DNA from: JADFSZ01 sp022560555 [NCBI: PVC group bacterium]
GTDB taxonomy: Bacteria; GCA-001730085; JADFSZ01
DNA: 5,066 nt
Reading direction: 5' to 3'
NCBI GenBank assembly: GCA_022560555.1
Contig: JADFSZ010000131.1
Span: forward strand, 1-5,066
Shown here: piece by piece, positions 1 through 4,119 of the stretch
Layout of the letters: the number at the start of each line of letters is the position of its first letter
How positions within the stretch are numbered: the first letter of the stretch is position 1
Translations under genes and position numbers: made by a program
The notes under the pieces: model-generated
What the model saw: only the letters and a program-made list of their open reading frames with translations
The model's database searches: none
Told to the model about the DNA's origin: nothing

Positions 1-13
1 TTGAAACTGGAAA
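1..13. repeat. Left terminal inverted repeat (inner part)
   Basis: TTGAAACTGGAAA is an exact reverse complement of 986-998. The match stops at base 14 (G against G at 985). The outer half of the repeat is expected upstream of the window. The repeat sits only 4 nt ahead of the transposase -35 box, so a protein bound to this end would compete with RNA polymerase. Confidence 0.8.
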
Positions 14-17
14 GTTC

Positions 18-47
18 TTGACAATCTCTCATTCCTTCTCATATAAT
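18..47 (+). promoter_or_regulatory. Transposase promoter, consensus sigma70, leaderless
   Basis: TTGACA at 18-23 and TATAAT at 42-47 are both perfect consensus hexamers with an 18-nt spacer. The ATG begins at 55, only 7 nt after the -10 box. Transcription would therefore start at or within a base or two of the ATG, giving a leaderless or near-leaderless mRNA. No purine-rich Shine-Dalgarno stretch exists between the -10 box and the ATG. Confidence 0.8.
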
Positions 48-54
48 TTGCTTC

Positions 55-1005
55 ATGGCACGTCCTTATCGTCTACAAGCCGAAGACACTCTATACCACA
101 TCATATCCCGCGGGAATGACCGCAAAAAAATCTTTCTTAAAGAACGTGACTACTTAAAATTTCTTGAAAACCTGGAAATCGCCAGGGATCGGTACGCTTT
201 TCACCTATATGCCTATGTTCTCATGACAAATCATGTGCATCTTCTCCTGGAAACCACAGCTCCCAATATTTCTCAAATTATGCAAAACATCAACTCTTCA
301 TATACAACGTATTTCAATATCAAGCACAAGAAATCAGGGCATCTCTTTCAAGGCCGCTATAAATCCATTGTTGTAGATAAAGACGCTTACCTGCTCGAAC
401 TCACCCGTTACATCCATCTTAACCCTGTCCGTGCGAAGATGGTCCGTTCTCCTTCAGATTATCCCTGGAGTAGCTGGAGCGAATATATCGCCAAACGACC
501 TAAAAAGCCCCTGATCTCCTGGGGCAAATTAACGCGCTATATTAAATACTCCCCTGTCGGGTATAAACGCTTCGTTCTTGATAGCGACTATGATCACTAT
601 TCTTTTTCGCAAAAGCCTTATGCCGGCTTTATTCTTGGTCAAGCGCGCTTTATTAAAGACACCTTAAACATTCTTAAAGACCAAATTCAAAGCAATGAAA
701 CATCCTTTGCTAAGGAATTAAGCAGCCACTACACCATGCATGATGTGATAGAATTGTACGGACAGAATCACAATATCGATCCTCAGAATCTCTTTCATGC
801 AAAAGGGAAGCGTTCCTTTGATAAAAAGCTCGTCATTTATCTCATTAAACGGCTGACGTCGCATACAAACGCGGATATTGGTAAAGAATTCAACCTGTCC
901 TTTTCAGCTGTGAGCAAAGCCTCAAAATCCATTGAATCGTTAGTAGCACAAAACAAGAAAATGAGAACGAGGATTAGCCGCATTGTTTCCAGTTTCAAGG
1001 TCTGA
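55..1005 (+). CDS. REP-associated-tyrosine-transposase-like Y1 transposase with DnaA-C-like tail
   Basis: This is a single-strand DNA transposase of the Y1/HUH (IS200-like TnpA, RAYT) superfamily, which cuts DNA ends through a tyrosine-DNA intermediate. The N-terminus MARPYRLQ.. followed by YHIISRGNDRKKIF (14-27) is the usual opening of the family and fixes the start. The metal-binding HUH motif is H60-V61-H62 in MTNHVHLLLE. The helix with the expected catalytic tyrosine is ELTRYIHLNPVRA, where Y119 is the best candidate and Y112 the alternative. FQGRYK (98-103) is also conserved in the family. Residues of about 225-295 resemble the DnaA C-terminal helix-turn-helix region, with ADIGKEFNLSFSAVSKA at 273-289, and probably bind DNA. 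At 316 aa it is a long family member because of this extra domain. The last six residues and the stop are encoded by the right terminal repeat. No disruption is seen, so the protein is likely functional. It has no associated TnpB. Confidence 0.9.
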   Translation: MARPYRLQAEDTLYHIISRGNDRKKIFLKERDYLKFLENLEIARDRYAFHLYAYVLMTNHVHLLLETTAPNISQIMQNINSSYTTYFNIKHKKSGHLFQGRYKSIVVDKDAYLLELTRYIHLNPVRAKMVRSPSDYPWSSWSEYIAKRPKKPLISWGKLTRYIKYSPVGYKRFVLDSDYDHYSFSQKPYAGFILGQARFIKDTLNILKDQIQSNETSFAKELSSHYTMHDVIELYGQNHNIDPQNLFHAKGKRSFDKKLVIYLIKRLTSHTNADIGKEFNLSFSAVSKASKSIESLVAQNKKMRTRISRIVSSFKV

Positions 1006-1009
1006 CCCC
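986..1009. repeat. Right terminal inverted repeat with the transposase stop codon inside
   Basis: Bases 986-998 are the exact reverse complement of 1-13. The sequence continues GGTCTGACCCC, which is the typical tip of this kind of element. The last transposase codons run through it (TCC AGT TTC AAG GTC), and the TGA stop at 1003-1005 lies within the tip. The repeat is therefore both a transposition end and coding sequence, which limits how either can change. Confidence 0.75.
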
Positions 1010-1013
1010 TCTT

Positions 1014-1112
1014 GGGTGCATGCTTCCGGCAAATATCAGGCACGCTTAAACCCGCTTCGCCCTCCTTCAAAACTCCGATAATCTGTTCTTCAGTATGTCT
1101 CTTTCTTCCCAA
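1014..1112 (-). pseudogene. Truncated IS3-family OrfA (transposase N-terminal fragment)
   Basis: Read on the minus strand this segment gives about 33 residues, (L/M)GRKRHTEEQIIGVLKEGEAG followed by LSVPDICRKHAP. This is the characteristic start of IS3-family OrfA proteins (K/RRKRHTEEQI..VLKE.EAG....DLCRKHGIS..), the first part of their helix-turn-helix domain. Similarity stops just after CRKHA, where the Y1 element's end begins. The rest of OrfA and all of OrfB are missing here. The first codon of the conserved stretch is TTG, with no obvious Shine-Dalgarno site, and downstream the frame runs into antisense of the Y1 gene. It is therefore a dead remnant. The remainder of the IS3 copy may lie on the far side of the Y1 element, left of the window. 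Confidence 0.75.
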
Positions 1113-1199
1113 AGACCCTAAATAAGATATAGTGCAACTATTTATATATAAAGAACTTAAGACAAATATAGGATCGCATCTCTGAGTCGGGCGCAGTAT
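1113..1199. other. AT-rich intergenic segment, no gene seen
   Basis: This stretch separates the IS3 remnant from the toxin-antitoxin promoter. It holds a 12-bp AT-only palindrome (TTTATATATAAA, 1141-1152) but no convincing reading frame, tRNA or GC-rich terminator hairpin. Part of it may be the outer end of the decayed IS3 element, but no terminal repeat could be paired to prove this. Confidence 0.4.
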
Positions 1200-1232
1200 G
1201 TGTTGACATAAACACTCATTTATGGTAAGAAT
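1200..1232 (+). promoter_or_regulatory. Probable promoter of the toxin-antitoxin operon, with overlapping dyads
   Basis: TTGACA at 1203-1208 is a perfect -35 box. AAGAAT at 1227-1232 (4 of 6 matches, 18-nt spacer) is the best -10 box. Two overlapping small dyads cover the promoter: GTGTT-6 nt-AACAC (1200-1204/1211-1215) and CATAAA-6 nt-TTTATG (1207-1212/1219-1224). Such symmetry fits binding of the dimeric AbrB-type antitoxin encoded downstream, since autorepression is the rule for this type of operon. Which dyad matters is unknown. Confidence 0.5.
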
Positions 1233-1258
1233 AAGTAAGAAAATAGGAATAAGTTAGA
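1228..1258 (+). repeat. Imperfect 13-bp direct repeat, candidate operator
   Basis: AGAATAAGTAAGA (1228-1240) and GGAATAAGTTAGA (1246-1258) match at 11 of 13 positions and are spaced 18 bp start to start. They lie between the -10 box and the ribosome binding site of the antitoxin gene. This is a plausible place for the antitoxin or toxin-antitoxin complex to bind, although the AT-rich setting means a chance repeat is possible. Confidence 0.35.
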
Positions 1259-1266
1259 TTTCAAAC

Positions 1267-1273
1267 AAGGGAG
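1267..1273 (+). promoter_or_regulatory. Ribosome binding site of the antitoxin gene
   Basis: AAGGGAG lies 6 nt before the ATG at 1280 and fixes that start. The toxin gene downstream has no comparable site, so the antitoxin should be translated more efficiently. Confidence 0.7.
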
Positions 1274-1279
1274 ATTACT

Positions 1280-1519
1280 ATGATTACACGCGTGAGAGAT
1301 AAGGGGCAAATTACACTACCGTCTCATCTGAGGAATGCATTAAAGATCAAGAAGGATTCTGTTCTTTCGGTCGCAAAGGTTGGAAATGCGATTTTGCTGA
1401 CACTGAAGCCTTCAAAGTTTGAAGAGGTGGCGAACACATTTTCTAAAGAAGCCAAGAAAAAAGGCATTACCTTAGAATCGCTTTTGAAAGATCTTAAAAG
1501 AATTCGACATGTAAAATAA
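1280..1519 (+). CDS. AbrB/MazE-type (SpoVT-AbrB domain) antitoxin
   Basis: This 79-aa protein is the antitoxin and presumed autoregulator of the downstream PIN toxin. Residues 1-44 form a swapped-hairpin AbrB domain: TRVRDKGQITLPSHLRNALKI matches the family signature (..V..KGQ.TLP...R..L.I), followed by the VLSVAKVGNAILLTL strands. DNA binding by the dimer comes from this part. Residues of about 45-79 (FEEVANTFSKEAKKKGITLESLLKDLKRIRHVK) are charged and helical, and form the type of tail that wraps the toxin and blocks its active site. The ATG follows a good Shine-Dalgarno site. The stop is 5 nt before the toxin ATG, so the pair is one operon. Length and domain order are normal for a VapB/MazE-like antitoxin. 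The partner assignment rests on context, but this pairing is common. Confidence 0.88.
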   Translation: MITRVRDKGQITLPSHLRNALKIKKDSVLSVAKVGNAILLTLKPSKFEEVANTFSKEAKKKGITLESLLKDLKRIRHVK

Positions 1520-1524
1520 ATCCT

Positions 1525-1980
1525 ATGGCTATTCTTAACTATCAAATCTTTTTTGATACGAGTGTGTATATAGCGGCCATTCTTTCACCGAAAGGAGCCG
1601 CCGGAGAACTTATCCGCCTTGTTGAAGTGGGAGCCATCCGTATGGTGGTTTCAGAAAAGGTGATTATTGAGTCAGATCATGTGTTATCGAGAAAATTCCC
1701 TGATCTTATTGAGGAAAGCCGAAATTTTTGGAAACACCTTGAGCCGAATATTATCCCTGAGCCAGAGCCAAAAGAAATCGAACCATTTGCGCAGCATCTT
1801 GATGCGGCAGACGCCATGATTTTATGTGCGGCACACCTGGCGAAAGTAGACGCGTTTGTGACATGGAATACGAGAGATTTTATCGAACCGAGTATAGAAA
1901 AACTTGTTTCTTTTCCTATTGTGGTCCCGGGGAACTGTTTAAAGCTTTTCCAGAAATGGATCAAACCTTTCTTGGACTAA
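1525..1980 (+). CDS. PIN-domain ribonuclease toxin (VapC-like)
   Basis: This 151-aa protein is a single PIN domain, a Mg2+/Mn2+-dependent RNase fold; VapC-type relatives cut tRNA or rRNA. The expected acidic residues are present: D11 in IFFDTSVYIAAIL, E49 in VSEKVIIES, D96 (with D93) in HLDAADAMILCAA, and D118 in VTWNTRDF. The toxin is therefore probably active. The layout (SPKGAAGELIRLVEVG, then VVSEKV.. and VTWNTRDF) is closer to the 'PIN-family putative toxin' group than to classical short VapC, so the specific symbol vapC is not used. The ATG starts 5 nt after the antitoxin stop and has no Shine-Dalgarno site of its own, which suggests translational coupling that keeps the toxin below the antitoxin. 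No clear terminator follows. The target RNA cannot be told from sequence. Confidence 0.88.
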   Translation: MAILNYQIFFDTSVYIAAILSPKGAAGELIRLVEVGAIRMVVSEKVIIESDHVLSRKFPDLIEESRNFWKHLEPNIIPEPEPKEIEPFAQHLDAADAMILCAAHLAKVDAFVTWNTRDFIEPSIEKLVSFPIVVPGNCLKLFQKWIKPFLD

Positions 1981-2011
1981 ATATAAGCAGTTGGATATAG
2001 AAAGATATCTT

Positions 2012-2068
2012 ATGAAGAAAATGGATAAGGATATACCTATAGGAAAGTTGGCAAACAGAGTTCATTAA
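2012..2068 (+). pseudogene. Possible remnant of a CopG-type antitoxin gene (18 codons)
   Basis: ATG at 2012 opens a short frame, MKKMDKDIPIGKLANRVH, ending in TAA. The MDKDIPIGKL part resembles the first residues of ribbon-helix-helix (CopG/BrnA-like) antitoxins, which commonly begin K.DIPIGKL....DFLPPP. The expected DFLPPP segment and the ribbon-helix-helix domain are absent, so if the resemblance is real this is only a truncated head. A 10-bp palindrome (AAGATATCTT, 2002-2011) directly precedes the ATG, and there is no strong ribosome binding site. The similarity is from memory over about 10 residues and could be chance. Confidence 0.3.
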
Positions 2069-2126
2069 TACATTGATATGGCCTTAGCTCTTTAATAGCC
2101 TTACAATTCCATGCTTTTTCTATCCC

Positions 2127-3026
2127 TTACTTTCTAACATCTATCCTCTTTTGAGGAACCTGTTCATCCGCGTGGTAGGAGCTGCGGACAAAGGGGCCGG
2201 ATTCACAATGAGTAAATCCTTTCTTGAGCGCGATGGTTTTCAATTCTCGAAATTCATCCGGGTGCCAATACTTTTCAATTTTTAAATAAAATTTATCTCC
2301 CTGATGGGGAGTCAGATATTGACCTAAAGTTAAAACATCAACATGATTGTCACGAAGATCATCCATTGCTTCCGAGATTTCATCCCACGTCTCCCCGAGT
2401 CCGAGCATCATGCTTGATTTAGTAACAACTTCAGGGCGGATCTCTTTGCCCCGTCGTAAAAATTTCAAAGAACGGTCATAGTCCGCTTTTGATCGAACCT
2501 TGGGCGACAGACGGCGGACTGTTTCAATATTGTGATTAAGAATGTCCGGCCCGGAAGACATAAGAATTTTTAAATTGTTATAATGGCCGCCCATGTCTGA
2601 CGGAAGAACTTCAATCGTTGTTTCTGGCCTACCCAAACGAATGGCCCGCACGGTTTCAACAAAGATTTGTGCCCCTCCATCAACGAGATCGTCACGGGCC
2701 ACAGCCGTGATAACAACATGTCTCAAGCCCATCTCCTGGACGGCCTCGGCAACACGTCTGGGTTCATCCGTATCCAACCCGATGGGTTTTCCTGTTTTAA
2801 CCGCGCAAAAACGGCAAGCTCTTGTACAAAGGTCTCCTAAAATCATAAACGTGGCCGTGCGCCTCAACGCCCAGCATTCATGCAGATTCGGGCATTGAGC
2901 TTCTTCACACACCGTGTGAAGCGATTTGCTTCGCATCATGGTGTGAATACTCTTCGCGCTCACGTTGGACGAAAGACGGATTTTGAGCCATGAAGGGCGT
3001 TCAAGAATTTCGGTTTGAGGTACCAT
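2127..3026 (-). CDS. lipA: Lipoyl synthase
   Basis: This radical-SAM enzyme inserts two sulfurs into protein-bound octanoyl groups, making the lipoyl cofactor of pyruvate and 2-oxoglutarate dehydrogenases and the glycine cleavage system. Counting from the ATG (299 aa), the auxiliary [4Fe-4S] cluster cysteines are C40, C45 and C51 ([14 protein letters not shown]). The radical-SAM CX3CX2C cysteines are C67, C71 and C74 (CTRACRFC). The C-terminal serine that ligates the auxiliary cluster is in RSSYHADEQ (281-289). Further family marks are [23 protein letters not shown] and [12 protein letters not shown]. All key residues are present. The frame extends upstream to a TTG at 3065 (312 aa), but that codon has no Shine-Dalgarno site. 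The ATG at 3026 has AAGGTG 9 nt upstream and puts RPSWLK at the usual distance, so it is preferred. No lipB is visible, so the octanoyl supply (LipB or a scavenging ligase) is encoded elsewhere. It is divergent from the dus gene. Confidence 0.95.
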   Translation of the reverse strand: MVPQTEILERPSWLKIRLSSNVSAKSIHTMMRSKSLHTVCEEAQCPNLHECWALRRTATFMILGDLCTRACRFCAVKTGKPIGLDTDEPRRVAEAVQEMGLRHVVITAVARDDLVDGGAQIFVETVRAIRLGRPETTIEVLPSDMGGHYNNLKILMSSGPDILNHNIETVRRLSPKVRSKADYDRSLKFLRRGKEIRPEVVTKSSMMLGLGETWDEISEAMDDLRDNHVDVLTLGQYLTPHQGDKFYLKIEKYWHPDEFRELKTIALKKGFTHCESGPFVRSSYHADEQVPQKRIDVRK

Positions 3027-3097
3027 CGTAAGAGACACCTTAGAAGAGAGATCCTGAATTGTCAATAATTATGACTAGAGAAGCTCTTTGATTCAGG

Positions 3098-3122
3098 TAT
3101 AATGCACTCCATTGAGGGAGGA
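3098..3122 (+). promoter_or_regulatory. -10 box and ribosome binding site of the dus gene
   Basis: TATAAT (3098-3103) is a perfect -10 box inside the 106-bp lipA-dus divergent region. No good -35 hexamer is found 16-18 nt upstream, so the promoter may need an activator or be weaker than it looks. GGGAGGA (3116-3122) is a strong Shine-Dalgarno site 10 nt ahead of the ATG at 3133. An out-of-frame ATG at 3123, abutting the Shine-Dalgarno site, is too close to be used. The promoter for lipA on the other strand is not clear; CATAAT on the minus strand (3068-3073) is a weak candidate. Confidence 0.5.
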
Positions 3123-3132
3123 ATGAAGAGAT

Positions 3133-4110
3133 ATGAACGGAAATTTTTGGAATCGCCTTAAAAAGCCTATTTTTGCCATGGCGCCTATGGCGGATGTGAC
3201 GGATGCGCCCTTTCGCCGGATTATTGCCAAATACGGAAAGCCGGACATCCTTTTTACGGAATTTGTGTCCACGGACGGGCTTTGCTCCCCCGGAAAAGAA
3301 AAGCTCCTAAGAGATCTTATATATTCCGAAGAAGAACGTCCCATTGTCGCGCAAATATTTGGGAAAAATCCGGAAAAATTTTATGAAACAGCCAAACTGA
3401 TTCATGCATTAGGATTTGACGGCGTGGATATCAACATGGGATGTCCTGATCGTAGGGTGTGTCGGAGCGGGGCCGGCGCGTCCTTAATTGAAAATCCGGC
3501 TCTTGCCAAAGAGATCATTATCGCAACACAGGAAGGTTCTAACGGACTTCCTGTTTCTGTCAAGACACGGATGGGATATCACAAAAATGAACTTGAGACA
3601 TGGGTTCAAAATTTATTAGAAACTCGACCGGCTGCGATTACGATCCATCTGCGAACAAAAAAAGACATGTCCAAAGTAGATGCGCGTTGGGATGAAATTG
3701 TCCTTGCTGTTGCTTTAGCGAAAGATGAAGAAACTCTTATTATCGGAAATGGGGATATACAAAATCTCAAAGAGGCCCGGGATATGGTTGAAAAAACCGG
3801 GGTAGACGGGGTGATGTTGGGGCGCGCGATTTTTGGAAACCCTTGGCTTTTTAATCCTGACGTGAATGTGGAAAATATTTCATTTGAAGAAAAAATGAAG
3901 GTGCTGTTAGAACATGCCGTGGTGTATGAAGAAGTTTTTCAGGGTAAAAAGAAATTTGCCGTCATGCGAAAACATTTTAAAGCCTATATATCCGGGTTTC
4001 CGGGCTCCAAAGAGCTTCGCGGCGCATTGGAAAAAACGAACAGTTTTAAAGAAGTGAAAAACATCATTGCTGATTTTCGGTATATAGGCAAAGATTTTGA
4101 GGTTGCATAA
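3133..4110 (+). CDS. dus: tRNA-dihydrouridine synthase (Dus family)
   Basis: This FMN-dependent enzyme uses NADPH to reduce specific uridines of tRNA to dihydrouridine. The 325-aa protein has the normal two parts. The first is an N-terminal TIM barrel: FMN-contact APMADVTDAPFRR (17-29), catalytic Cys104 in DINMGCPDRRV, KTRMGYH (144-150), H172 in IHLRTKKDMSKVDARW, GNGDIQN (205-211) and GVMLGRAIFGNPWLF (226-240). The second is a C-terminal helical tRNA-binding domain (about 250-325, with MRKHFKAYISGFPGS). Two departures from the E. coli DusA/B pattern stand out. IHLRT replaces IHGRT, and the segment after the catalytic cysteine reads DRRVCRSGAGASLI with an extra Cys110. The subtype (A, B or C) and target uridine therefore cannot be assigned. 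The upstream frame has a stop at 3124-3126, so ATG 3133 is the first start. It converges with the GHMP kinase gene, with 9 bp between stops. Confidence 0.93.
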   Translation: MNGNFWNRLKKPIFAMAPMADVTDAPFRRIIAKYGKPDILFTEFVSTDGLCSPGKEKLLRDLIYSEEERPIVAQIFGKNPEKFYETAKLIHALGFDGVDINMGCPDRRVCRSGAGASLIENPALAKEIIIATQEGSNGLPVSVKTRMGYHKNELETWVQNLLETRPAAITIHLRTKKDMSKVDARWDEIVLAVALAKDEETLIIGNGDIQNLKEARDMVEKTGVDGVMLGRAIFGNPWLFNPDVNVENISFEEKMKVLLEHAVVYEEVFQGKKKFAVMRKHFKAYISGFPGSKELRGALEKTNSFKEVKNIIADFRYIGKDFEVA

Positions 4111-4119
4111 AATTTCACC

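Larger units (their letters stand above)
1..1009 (+). mobile_element. Y1 (HUH) transposase insertion element, left tip cut by window edge
   Basis: A single transposase gene is bracketed by a perfect 13-bp inverted repeat: TTGAAACTGGAAA at 1-13 and its reverse complement at 986-998. On the right the repeat continues outward as GGTCTGACCCC to about 1009. By symmetry the left tip (GGGGTCAGACC) should lie just before base 1, so the copy is probably intact but starts outside the window. Sequence just beyond the right end (about 1014-1112) is a fragment of an IS3-family orfA, which marks the boundary and suggests insertion into that older element. Single-gene Y1 elements with GGGGTCAGACC-like ends are, from memory, frequent in environmental bacterial genomes; that is recollection rather than a search result. 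The exact end base and any target preference cannot be fixed from one copy. Confidence 0.8.

Noticed and set aside
837-1112. 91-aa minus-strand frame starting with IS3 OrfA-like sequence
   Set aside because: Only about the first 33 residues are IS3-derived; the rest is antisense of the Y1 transposase gene. It starts at TTG without a ribosome site. The IS3 part is reported as a pseudogene fragment instead.
2036-2043. CCTATAGG palindrome and the nearby AAGATATCTT palindrome (2002-2011)
   Set aside because: Short AT-rich palindromes are expected by chance at this size, and they do not pair with each other or form part of a repeat array. No CRISPR or attachment-site structure is present.
2593-2898. 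101-aa plus-strand frame antisense to lipA
   Set aside because: Low-complexity composition typical of a shadow of a conserved gene, and lipA fully explains the region.
3123-3161. Out-of-frame 12-codon upstream frame (MKRYERKFLESP) overlapping the dus start
   Set aside because: Its ATG abuts the Shine-Dalgarno sequence, leaving essentially no spacer, so initiation there is unlikely.
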